Program-made: the position numbers and the translations under genes
NCBI RefSeq assembly: GCF_001477655.1
Contig: NZ_CP011266.1
Location: forward strand, 1,038,001-1,102,000
Origin: Methanobrevibacter millerae
GTDB taxonomy: Archaea > Methanobacteriota > Methanobacteria > Methanobacteriales > Methanobacteriaceae
Length of the DNA stretch: 64,000 nt
Reading direction: 5' to 3'
Notes under the pieces: model-generated
What the model was told of the DNA's origin: nothing
Seen by the model: only the letters and a program-made list of their open reading frames with translations
The model's database searches: none
Shown: piece after piece, positions 18,767 to 26,576 of the stretch
Layout of the letters: each line of letters begins with the position of its first letter
Numbering within the stretch: position 1 is the first letter of the stretch

Positions 18767-19798
18767 TTGAAAATTTGGATTGATATTTCTAATGCACCTC
18801 ATGTAAGGTTCTTCAAGGATGTAATAAAATACCTTGAAGCTGAAGGTGAAGACTTGATTGTAACTGCAAGGCAATTTGGAGATATTCATAAGCTGATGAA
18901 TATGTATGATATAGACTTCATATCTGTTGGAAAACATGGTGTAAGCTTATATGATAAATTAAGGGAGAGTACTTCAAGAGTTTATAATCTTGTTGATATT
19001 ATCGCTGATGAAAATGTGGATGTTGCCCTTAGCAAGCATTCCATTGAACTTCCTAGAATATCTTTCGGTTTAGGAATTCCAAGCCTTTATGTTTTAGACA
19101 ATGAACATGCTCTTGCAGCAAACAAATTAACATTGCCTTTATGTGACAGAATTATCACTCCAAGAAAAATAGATTTTTGGAAACTGATGAAATTTGGAGC
19201 TGATCCTAATACTATTATTCCATACAACGGTACTTCAGAACTGATGCACTTCAAAAGCTTTAACTATAATGATGATGTTTTCAAGGATTTGAATCTAAAA
19301 CTTGAACATGAAAAAACAATCTTGATGAGACCGGAGCCTTCTCTTGCTTCTTATTTAGATGCAGATTGTAGAAAATCTGTTTTATCCCCAATTGTTGATG
19401 AGTTAAAGGAACATGCTAATATTTTAATATTGCCTAGATTTAAAGAACAGGCAGAAATATTTGAAGGAATTGACCATGTAACTATTCTGGAGCCTCCTGT
19501 TGACACATCAAGTCTTATGAAAAAATGTGATTTGGTTATAGGTGCTGGAGGAACAATGAACAGGGAAGCAGCTATTTTGCAGACTCCTGTTATTTCATGT
19601 TATCCTGGTGATACATTGTCAGTTGATCAGTACTATATAGATAGCGGATTGATGTACAGGTCAATTAATCCTAATCAGGTCATTTCCAAAGCATTGGAGT
19701 TTTTAAACAATCCTCATGAAAGAATTGACCTAAAAACAGATGATTTATTCCAGATTATTATAGATAACTTATATGATTTAGGAAAAAACGGCAAATAG
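18767..19798 (+). CDS. DUF354 family protein (glycosyltransferase-B-like fold)
   Basis: I choose TTG 18767 as start, because GGTGAT at 18757-18762 is a perfect ribosome binding site for it. The GTG at 18758 is part of that site. This gives the family's usual beginning, KIWIDISNAPHVRFF. DUF354 proteins resemble the GT-B glycosyltransferase fold (UDP-GlcNAc epimerase/MurG-like); here LVIGAGGTMNREAAILQTPVI is the typical donor-binding segment. The substrate is unknown. It sits at the end of the hypAB operon, but a functional connection to hydrogenase maturation is not evident. Confidence 0.8.
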   Translation: MKIWIDISNAPHVRFFKDVIKYLEAEGEDLIVTARQFGDIHKLMNMYDIDFISVGKHGVSLYDKLRESTSRVYNLVDIIADENVDVALSKHSIELPRISFGLGIPSLYVLDNEHALAANKLTLPLCDRIITPRKIDFWKLMKFGADPNTIIPYNGTSELMHFKSFNYNDDVFKDLNLKLEHEKTILMRPEPSLASYLDADCRKSVLSPIVDELKEHANILILPRFKEQAEIFEGIDHVTILEPPVDTSSLMKKCDLVIGAGGTMNREAAILQTPVISCYPGDTLSVDQYYIDSGLMYRSINPNQVISKALEFLNNPHERIDLKTDDLFQIIIDNLYDLGKNGK

Positions 19799-20432
19799 TT
19801 TTTCCTATTTAATTTTTCTTTTTTTTATCATAATTCTAATTAGAAATGATATATTTAAAATAGCTTGATTACAAGAATTATTATCCAACAAAGTCATAAT
19901 ATAAAACACCTATTTTTTCAAAAAATCAATAAATAAGAGTGTTAAACATTCATAAAAATAATACGGTTAATGTTTTAGTTTTGTTATTTTTGATTACTAT
20001 ATTTCTTTTTATATATTCATAATTAACCATTTATAATTAAAAAATTAAAAAACTTTTTTTATTTAAAATAGCATAAATATTGATATCACAGTATGTGTTA
20101 TATAAACATGACAAATGTTAAAGATGTTTTACCAGTATTTAAATATATTGTTTGTAATTTTGTCATTAAATAATCCAAATTTTTTATTTGATTTTAATTT
20201 AAATTACAATAAAATTCTTAATCATGATAAATAATTTAATTATCATTTAATTTATTAAAATATTAGTTAAATAATTTTATTTGATGATTATTTTTTATTT
20301 AATTAATTTTGTTAAAAATAGTAAAGTTTATATACTATGTCATATAACATTAACATAAGTAATTATATTTTTACATAATTGCTTATGTACTTAAATACTT
20401 TTTGCAAAAATGAATTAATTATATGGATTATT
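19799..20432. other. AT-rich intergenic region, no gene seen
   Basis: About 630 bases, very rich in A and T, with stops in all frames. It begins with a T-run (TTTTTCTTTTTTTT) that could end the hypAB-DUF354 transcript. Near its right end it holds a TATA-like GTTTATATAC at 20327-20336 and the dyad described separately. A 21-codon frame near 20112 is not supported by anything else. I see no RNA gene or repeat array here. Confidence 0.6.
20353..20388. promoter_or_regulatory. Inverted repeat, probable operator of the XRE-type regulator
   Basis: Arms of 14 bases (ACATAAGTAATTAT and ATAATTGCTTATGT) match with a single mismatch across an 8-base spacer. The dyad begins about 20 bases after the TATA-like GTTTATATAC, so it covers the expected transcription start, and it ends 44 bases before the regulator's ATG. 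Such a position is expected for repression, most simply by the adjacent helix-turn-helix protein itself. The pairing is seen; the binding is inferred. Confidence 0.5.
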
Positions 20433-20663
20433 ATGAAGACCATGATTAAATATTTAAGACAAGAACTCAAAATGAGTCAAAAAGAACTTGGGGATAAAGT
20501 TGGAGTGACCAGACAGACCATAAACTCTTTGGAAAATGGCAGGTACAATCCATCTTTATTTTTGGCACATGACATTACCCGAGTTTTAAATAAAATGATA
20601 TTTAAAGAAAATCGAGAGGAATATTTTGTTATAGAGGACATATTTATATTCGATGATTATTAG
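20433..20663 (+). CDS. XRE/Cro-type helix-turn-helix regulator
   Basis: About 76 aa from ATG 20433. The frame extends upstream, but those residues (rich in hydrophobics) overlap the promoter region and are not family-like. The HTH is MSQKELGDKVGVTRQTINSLENGRYNPS, the classical HTH_3 pattern of small anaerobe regulators. The C-terminal tail ends acidic and aromatic (IEDIFIFDDY). Genes of this type often precede membrane proteins of unknown function and repress their own operon. Two DUF4013 genes and an ABC transporter follow on the same strand; the first begins 11 bases after this stop. Confidence 0.85.
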   Translation: MKTMIKYLRQELKMSQKELGDKVGVTRQTINSLENGRYNPSLFLAHDITRVLNKMIFKENREEYFVIEDIFIFDDY

Positions 20664-20674
20664 GAGTTAATAAA

Positions 20675-21406
20675 ATGATTTTAGATATATTTAAGGATGC
20701 ACTGGAATATTCAGCACAAGACTGGAAGACTTTAGTAATATTAGGTGTAATCGCTTTATTCAGCTTCTTATTACTACCAGTTTTTTTAATTACTGGATAT
20801 AATTATAGGGTTATAAATACCGCAGTAAATGGAGTTATCAATGGAAGAGATCCGTTACCTGGATTTGATGATTTAGTAGCCATGTTTGTAGATGGAGTAA
20901 AACTTGTTGTAGTTCAAATTGCTTACATGATTATTCCTATTGCAATATTTTTAGTGGTTATAGCAATTTCATCTCAATTATCTGGTGGATGGGCTTTAGT
21001 ATTGGTTGTTATAGGATTTTTAATTGCATTGATTGCTGGTATAATTGCATATTTGATGCTTCAAATAGGAGTATGTCACATGATATACAATGATGGCCAG
21101 TTGTCAAAAGCATTTGCATTTAGTGAAATCAAAGAGATAATTGATGAAATAGGTTGGTTTGACTGCATTTTAACATATGTTGGATTAGTAATTATAACTT
21201 GTGTAATTTCAACTGTTGTATCTACAATTATTGGATTTGTATTTACTGCATTTGGCTTTTCAGGATTAATGTTGGGTATTAATACATCTGGTGTATTCCT
21301 GTTAGGAATGTTGATTAACATATCAGTTGCAATGTTTTTCGTTGGACCATACTTAAGCATATTCAATTCCAGATCTATTGGATTATTATACTCACTACAT
21401 CTATAG
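20675..21406 (+). CDS. DUF4013 multi-pass membrane protein (first copy)
   Basis: 243 aa, mostly hydrophobic, with five to six predicted membrane segments. A loop carries the family motif GRDPLPGFDDLVAMFVDGVK. DUF4013 proteins are plentiful in Methanobrevibacter and Methanosphaera and have no known activity. The upstream AGGAGTTAATAAAATG gives a good ribosome binding site, 11 bases after the regulator gene. The second copy starts 9 bases after this stop, so both are translated from one message. Confidence 0.8.
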   Translation: MILDIFKDALEYSAQDWKTLVILGVIALFSFLLLPVFLITGYNYRVINTAVNGVINGRDPLPGFDDLVAMFVDGVKLVVVQIAYMIIPIAIFLVVIAISSQLSGGWALVLVVIGFLIALIAGIIAYLMLQIGVCHMIYNDGQLSKAFAFSEIKEIIDEIGWFDCILTYVGLVIITCVISTVVSTIIGFVFTAFGFSGLMLGINTSGVFLLGMLINISVAMFFVGPYLSIFNSRSIGLLYSLHL

Positions 21407-21415
21407 GCGATTAAA

Positions 21416-22249
21416 ATGTCAAGCATGACAGATTATGTTGTTGAGGGATTAAAATATCCCTTCAATGACATAAAAAAGCTATTATGTTTTGGTGCAATAT
21501 TTGCAATTTTAAATTTAATATCAATTGCTATCAATACAAAAAATCTTGATATATATAGGGTGGTTGTTAGGCAAGCTAGACAAACTAATGCTTCAATGTT
21601 TTCTCTTAAATTTACACAATTGCCTGCAAATGACATTTATCTTGCAATTATTTTGACAATTATCTGTTTTATAATATTATTGTTCATTATGGGATATCAA
21701 TATAAAATTGTAAAATTTTCAATTAATGAAAGTGATAGCCTCCCAGGATTTGCTGACATATCAAATATATTTGTAAATGGAATTAAATTTCTTGCTGTAG
21801 GAGTTGCATATAACATTATTCCTACAATCGTATTAACGATTGGGGTAGTACTGTTGGAAAATTCATCTATGGGGTTAGTTATTACATTTATTGCATTTGT
21901 TTTATATTTAATATCTTTTTTCTTTATGATAATGGCATTAGGTAATATGGTTGCAAAGGATAGTATTAAAAAAGCATTTGATTTAAATGAAATAATCTGT
22001 AAAATAGATAATATTGGATGGGTAAGGTATGTTGGAATAATCATATTTACTGTTATAATATTTATGATTGTTTATGCTTTTGCAGGATTGTTACTAGGAT
22101 TTATAACTATATTGTTTGCAAGGGTTTTTTATCAGGCAATAGTTGTATCAGCATTCATGGGTATTATTCAGGGATTATTTATAACTGCTTATACTACTGT
22201 ATTCTTTAATAGGGTTTGCGGATCAATATACAGGCAATCAATTAAATAG
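21416..22249 (+). CDS. DUF4013 multi-pass membrane protein (second copy)
   Basis: 277 aa paralogue of the preceding gene, with the matching loop ESDSLPGFADISNIFVNGIK and the same spacing of membrane segments. The two are clearly divergent in sequence, so the duplication is old. The stop is followed immediately by a hairpin and T-run, which ends the regulator-DUF4013 unit before the ABC genes. Function unknown; regulator plus membrane proteins plus exporter suggests an envelope-stress or self-protection unit. Confidence 0.78.
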   Translation: MSSMTDYVVEGLKYPFNDIKKLLCFGAIFAILNLISIAINTKNLDIYRVVVRQARQTNASMFSLKFTQLPANDIYLAIILTIICFIILLFIMGYQYKIVKFSINESDSLPGFADISNIFVNGIKFLAVGVAYNIIPTIVLTIGVVLLENSSMGLVITFIAFVLYLISFFFMIMALGNMVAKDSIKKAFDLNEIICKIDNIGWVRYVGIIIFTVIIFMIVYAFAGLLLGFITILFARVFYQAIVVSAFMGIIQGLFITAYTTVFFNRVCGSIYRQSIK

Positions 22250-22271
22250 TTTAAATATTTTTAAACATTTT
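22249..22271 (+). terminator. Hairpin and T-run after the DUF4013 pair
   Basis: GTTTAAA and TTTAAAC pair across a four-base loop and are followed by ATTTTTT and then a longer T-run. The hairpin overlaps the stop codon of the second DUF4013 gene. It would separate this unit at least partly from the ABC transporter genes. Confidence 0.5.
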
Positions 22272-22311
22272 TTATTCTTTTTTTTTAATAGATTTATGGG
22301 GGAGTTTAGTT

Positions 22312-23241
22312 ATGGTGGAATATGCTATCGAAACAGTTAATTTGTCAAAAAAATATTCCAATAGTTTCGTTGTAAATTCAGTAAACATGCATGTTGAAAA
22401 AGGTAAGATATATGGTCTTTTAGGTAAAAATGGAGCTGGAAAAACTACAACAATGTGCATGCTTTTAAATCTTACATATCCAAGTGATGGAGAAATATTT
22501 CTTTTTGGAAAAAATCCGATTGAATATTCAAATGAAATTTATTCTAAAATAGGTTCTATTATTGAAACTCCAGGATTTTATGAGAATTTGACTGCTTATG
22601 AAAACCTTCGAGTTATTGCTGAGTTAAGAGGGAATTATAATCATCAAAATATAGAATCAGTTCTTGAAATGGTTAATTTAAGTGATGCCAAATCTAAAAG
22701 ATTCAAGGATTTCTCATTGGGTATGAAACAGCGTTTGGGAATAGCGGCATCTATTATGCATAGTCCTGATTTACTGATTCTGGATGAACCAATCAATGGT
22801 CTTGATCCATTTGGAATTAAGGAGATTAGAACATTGCTCAAACGTTTGTCTCATGAATGTGGAATAACAATTTTAATTTCATCACATATATTGAGTGAAA
22901 TAGAAAATATTGCTGATGTAATAGGATTCATGGATAATGGAATTTTAATTGAAGAGATTTCAAGAGATGATTTGCATGATATGCTTAATAAATATGTTGA
23001 ATTTGAAGTATCCGATGTTGAATTAGCTATTTATATTTTAAAACAATTGGAACTTAATGAAAATGAAGATTTCAGTTTTGATAAGGATGGTATTGGGGGA
23101 GTAATTCGTTTGTATAGTCATTTAGATATGAGAGATAAGTTTAATTCCATATTTGTTAAAGCGGGTATGGATGTAAAAAAAGTAAATTTGCATGAAGAGA
23201 ATTTGGAGGAATTTTTTACGCGTTTTGTTTCTAATAATTAA
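22312..23241 (+). CDS. ABC transporter ATP-binding protein (BcrA/lantibiotic-immunity type)
   Basis: 309 aa. Walker A is GLLGKNGAGKTTT near residue 37, Q-loop region IIETPGFYENLTAYENL, signature FSLGMKQRLGIA, Walker B LLILDEPINGLDPFG, and H-loop SSHILSEIE. The short N-terminal ATPase plus an extra C-terminal domain is typical of the CcmA/BcrA branch serving ABC-2 permeases in bacitracin or lantibiotic resistance. It pairs with the permease that starts 12 bases downstream. The substrate is not predictable. Neighbouring DUF4013 genes may be part of the same envelope module. Confidence 0.92.
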   Translation: MVEYAIETVNLSKKYSNSFVVNSVNMHVEKGKIYGLLGKNGAGKTTTMCMLLNLTYPSDGEIFLFGKNPIEYSNEIYSKIGSIIETPGFYENLTAYENLRVIAELRGNYNHQNIESVLEMVNLSDAKSKRFKDFSLGMKQRLGIAASIMHSPDLLILDEPINGLDPFGIKEIRTLLKRLSHECGITILISSHILSEIENIADVIGFMDNGILIEEISRDDLHDMLNKYVEFEVSDVELAIYILKQLELNENEDFSFDKDGIGGVIRLYSHLDMRDKFNSIFVKAGMDVKKVNLHEENLEEFFTRFVSNN

Positions 23242-23252
23242 GGAGGAATTTG

Positions 23253-23978
23253 ATGTTAACTTTTATTAAGATAGAATTTTTAAAACTTAAAAGATCTAAA
23301 ATATTCTTATTGAGTTTAATTGGAGCAGTACTTCCTCCATTGTTAATGTTTATCGCGGTAACATCTTTTGATGAAGGACATAGTTTTGAAATGCTATTTG
23401 CAAATGTAAATATGTATATGTCAGCAATGTTTGCTGTTTTAATTTTTGCAATAATCATATCTTACCTATTTGGTAGGGAATATAACGAGCATACTCTAAA
23501 AACAATTTTAACAATTCCTGTGTCCAGGGGAAAATTTTTGTTAAGTAAATATGCTATGTTTTTTGTATGGATTGTTATTTTATCAATATTTACTAGTTTT
23601 TCAACACTTATATTTGGTTTTGCTGCAGGTCTTGAAGGATTTAGCATAGGAATGTTTATGGATAGTTTTTTACAACTTCTCTATTCAAATGTATTGTTGT
23701 TTTTGACATTTTCTCCATTTGTATTCATTTCTTTGTTAATAACAAACATGGTTCCTGCGATGATTGGTGGTGCTGGATTAGCTTTAGTTAATTTGATGGT
23801 ATATGGTCAGAACTGGGCTCCGTTCGTGCCTTGGGTGTGTCCATATTTAATAGCATCCGGTGAAATAGCTGAGTATAGTACAAGCATTACTTTATCTTAT
23901 GGTATTATTTTAGCCACATTTTTCATTGGATTATCTATTTCATATATGTACTTCACAAAAACTGATGTCGCACTTTAA
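23253..23978 (+). CDS. ABC-2 type permease subunit
   Basis: About 241 aa. ATG 23253 is preferred over the TTG one codon earlier, because AAGGAGGAATTTG places the ribosome binding site well. The N-terminus (IEFLKLKRSKIFLLSL) is the typical amphipathic start of BcrB/ABC-2 permeases. About six membrane segments follow. It forms the membrane half of the exporter with the preceding ATPase. Its stop lies just before a strong hairpin at 23985 that resembles a transposon tail and could also end this transcript. Confidence 0.88.
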   Translation: MLTFIKIEFLKLKRSKIFLLSLIGAVLPPLLMFIAVTSFDEGHSFEMLFANVNMYMSAMFAVLIFAIIISYLFGREYNEHTLKTILTIPVSRGKFLLSKYAMFFVWIVILSIFTSFSTLIFGFAAGLEGFSIGMFMDSFLQLLYSNVLLFLTFSPFVFISLLITNMVPAMIGGAGLALVNLMVYGQNWAPFVPWVCPYLIASGEIAEYSTSITLSYGIILATFFIGLSISYMYFTKTDVAL

Positions 23979-23984
23979 CTTTAT

Positions 23985-24030
23985 TGTGCAAGAATTCTCC
24001 GGCTTCTTTAAGCCGGGGATGAATTGCACA
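23985..24030 (+). repeat. Orphan hairpin resembling the right end of a tnpB (IS200/IS605-type) element
   Basis: A 46-base imperfect palindrome has outer arms TGTGCAA/TTGCACA and an inner stem CCGGCTT-CTTT-AAGCCGG. The inner part (AAGAATTCTCCGGCTTCTTTAAGC) closely resembles the tail just after the tnpB stop at 27834-27859, read in the same direction. No tnpB precedes it here; the ABC permease does. It may be what is left of an excised or decayed element, or a relative reused as terminator for the ABC operon. Confidence 0.5.
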
Positions 24031-24118
24031 TTTTAGTGGATAGTGTCTATATTTTTTTTATGTGGATGGAGTGATGCGTTAGATAGGATTGGACGATTGC
24101 TCGTCCGCACCCTCTTAA

Positions 24119-24152
24119 GAACCGTACGTGTCCGTTTCCAAACATACGGCTC
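24119..24152 (-). ncRNA. Group II intron domain V (catalytic hairpin)
   Basis: On the minus strand this is exactly 34 bases. It begins GAGCCGTATG and ends ACGTACGGTTC, the canonical domain V pairing with the AGC catalytic triad in the lower stem and a GGAAAC-type tip. Domain VI follows at once as the stem GGACGA-GCAA-TCGTCC (24106-24091) with unpaired adenines near its 3' side for the branch point. Confidence 0.85.
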
Positions 24153-24188
24153 AAGCAGAACTTTATCCGAAAGTTCAGTCATGATATT

Positions 24189-25682
24189 TCATCGATTCAT
24201 GAAGTAGTTCTCTTTACTTTTGTCATATGGTGAATTATTGTGTGTTATCATTTTATGTCGCTTAATCTTAGTCCAACTCATTTTAATTAAATGATTCTCT
24301 TGTTTAGGACCAGTTAGTACCCATTTTCCACGATGATATCCATCATCGTATTCTGGGAAATATTTTCTTTTAATCCATTTCCAACCTTTATTTTGGTGCA
24401 AACGGCGCAAAAACTTATATATTTTGTTCCATATATAGTAATCCATATCAGAAAATATCTTTTTAGCAACAGTAGGTTTCCAATAATTGGCAGTGCCAAT
24501 TATTAAAGGGTTTAAAGAGTCTATCAGACTGTCCACGTTGTCTCCGTGATGCCATCTGACTCTTTCAGACACTTTAGCTTTAAAATTTTTGATACTATCT
24601 TTTGATGGTTTAATCAAACATTTTAAACCTTTATTAGTTTTATATTGTCTGAAATTGAATCCTAGAAAATCAAATCCTTCAGAAATGTGTGTAATTTTAG
24701 TTTTATCTTCTGCAAGTACCAATCCTCTCTCGGAAAGGTAGTTTTCAAGAATTTTAGGTACTTTTTCGATGTCTTCTTTAGTTCTTGCGAAAATAACGAA
24801 ATCATCGGCATATCGAGTAACACGATATTTTCCTTTAGTTTCATAAAATTCTTTGGTTTCACCATTTCGTATTTGAGTTCTCTTCTTGTAAGAGATGTTT
24901 AAATAGTCTTCAAGTCCAGTTAAAGCAATATTTGCCAGTAAAGGTGAAAGTAATCCTCCTTGAGGAGTACCACTCGTGGTCCTATTAAACACACCATTAT
25001 CAACGTATCCTGCTTTTAAGTACCTTTCTACCAGTTTAATCAATGGAAAACCTCTAATTTTACTTAAAATAAACTCGTGAGATAAATTATTGAAGCAATC
25101 TTTAAAATCACCTTCAAATACTTCACAAAATTTATTGTTGTGGATAATGTTAAATATTCGTTCTACGGCGTCATGGACTCCTCTTTTCGGCCTAAACCCA
25201 TAACTGATGGGTTCAAAATTGACCTCCATTTGAGGTTCCAATGCCATGCGAATAATTTCTTGATAAACCCTATCAATAACAGTAGGAATTCCCAAAGGGC
25301 GTAATTTACCATTTTTCTTACGAATATAATGTCTATACGCAGGTTTAGGAACATGTTTAGATATATTCCTAGTTTTGAGTTTATCAACTAATTCTCCACG
25401 TTGTTTATCAGTTTTGATGACTTTTCCATCGATTCCAGGTGTTCTTTTACCTTTATTAATTTGTGTAACACGTTTAACTGCCATTAAAATGGCAGATGTA
25501 CTTCTCACCAATATTCTTTGTAAATCTCGTACTTTTCTTGAATCTCCTATGCTTTCGGCATGATATATCCGTTTCTGTAACTTATCTATATACTTCTCGA
25601 CCTTGTACCAATTGATACAAGACCAATCCGTAGCGTATTGTGCTGTGGACTCATAAACATCATTGTTTTGAGCGTATCTCAT
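24189..25682 (-). CDS. ltrA: Group II intron reverse transcriptase/maturase
   Basis: 497 aa intron-encoded protein. The RT domain starts near residue 75 with KGKRTPGIDG. It contains RPLGIPTVIDRVYQ, YGFRPKRG, the palm TPQGGLLSPLLANI and the active site YADDF near residue 290. The maturase/X domain covers roughly residues 350-450 (SLNPLIIGTANYWK...). There is no C-terminal HNH endonuclease motif, so it is probably an endonuclease-minus type that primes at replication forks or nicks. The protein helps fold and mobilise its own intron. The catalytic residues are intact and the frame is unbroken. Bacterial-type introns of this kind are widespread in gut methanogens by transfer. Confidence 0.95.
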   Translation of the reverse strand: MRYAQNNDVYESTAQYATDWSCINWYKVEKYIDKLQKRIYHAESIGDSRKVRDLQRILVRSTSAILMAVKRVTQINKGKRTPGIDGKVIKTDKQRGELVDKLKTRNISKHVPKPAYRHYIRKKNGKLRPLGIPTVIDRVYQEIIRMALEPQMEVNFEPISYGFRPKRGVHDAVERIFNIIHNNKFCEVFEGDFKDCFNNLSHEFILSKIRGFPLIKLVERYLKAGYVDNGVFNRTTSGTPQGGLLSPLLANIALTGLEDYLNISYKKRTQIRNGETKEFYETKGKYRVTRYADDFVIFARTKEDIEKVPKILENYLSERGLVLAEDKTKITHISEGFDFLGFNFRQYKTNKGLKCLIKPSKDSIKNFKAKVSERVRWHHGDNVDSLIDSLNPLIIGTANYWKPTVAKKIFSDMDYYIWNKIYKFLRRLHQNKGWKWIKRKYFPEYDDGYHRGKWVLTGPKQENHLIKMSWTKIKRHKMITHNNSPYDKSKENYFMNR

Positions 25683-26322
25683 CTTATCACTAATCCTTTG
25701 AATAAATTACTTATTTTCCGTTTTATATTCACGTTTTCCACCAATCAGAAGTCTGCCATGTTATCCATGCCACACACGAAGGTGTGGTATCCATTATAGT
25801 TATTATTCCCACTATTTCCTATTGTCTTTCGACTGTTAATGGCTTTTGCTTTCTCTGATATCCATTACCTCCCAAGGAATTAGGCTTCATTTACAATCCG
25901 CTTACTCACAGATAGTTGTGAGATCTTGTGAGGCTTACCAAGTTGATCTACTTCAGAAGCGAATGAATTAAGGTTCAATCTATACTCCGGCAAATTACTG
26001 TAAGGTTATGACTAAATAATCACGTAATCATTGATTATTTCTATGAATTTGCTATTCAATAGTAGTTAAATTAAGTTTAACGTTGCATTCTACCTATTGG
26101 CTTGATTTACGAAGCTTACAATTGTTCACTTACGTTAACCTTTTTCACTCTTTCCCTAGCACATAAGTACAATGAATGCTTTATACTTATTTATGCATAA
26201 TATCATGCAACCTCATAATCAATTACTCGATTATGAGTTTCAATGGGGAAAATCCCGTCATAACTGGGATTGAAATAAGATTTCACTGATTTAAATGGGA
26301 AATAGACCCTAGCTTGTCGCAC
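25683..26322 (-). ncRNA. Group II intron ribozyme 5' part (domains I-III)
   Basis: About 640 bases without an open frame between the maturase start and the 5' splice site. It begins GTGCG and contains the candidate EBS1 GATTAC at 26029-26024. Several short inverted repeats are visible, for example ACGTAATCATTGATTAT near 26022-26038. The detailed fold was not computed. Confidence 0.7.
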
Positions 26323-26576
26323 GATTACTTTTCAAATGCTTTCGGATAAATGCCATATAATATGTAGGTTTATAATATGTAATATAGAAAGATGGGGGAA
26401 AAACTTCAATAAGTTAATTTTTTTCCTTTTTTTTTTAAGCACGGTTTCATAATAATTTTTTAAAAAAAACAATCCTTTTAGTGATTATATTTTTTTTAGT
26501 CACTAGGATGATGTTTTTTTTTTAGGATTTTTTTTATAATTTTAATAAAATGTGGAAAAAAAGATGTTGAAAAAAA

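Larger units (their letters stand above)
24078..26322 (-). mobile_element. Group II intron, apparently full length
   Basis: Read on the minus strand, the intron begins at 26322 with GTGCGACAAGCTAGGGT, the conserved group II 5' end. It runs through the ribozyme 5' domains (25683-26322), the maturase gene in domain IV, a 34-base domain V and a domain VI hairpin (GGACGAGCAATCGTCC). It ends near CCTATCTAAC at about 24078; the last base is uncertain by several positions. IBS1 in the 5' exon (GTAATC, positions 26328-26323) pairs perfectly with a candidate EBS1 (GATTAC) at 26029-26024 in domain I. Together these indicate a recent, possibly splicing-competent insertion. The interrupted DNA shows no clear gene. 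Confidence 0.85.

Noticed and set aside
20112-20177. 21-codon frame in the intergenic region before the XRE regulator
   Set aside because: No ribosome binding site beyond a TATA-like sequence, no recognisable content, and AT-rich DNA makes such frames common.
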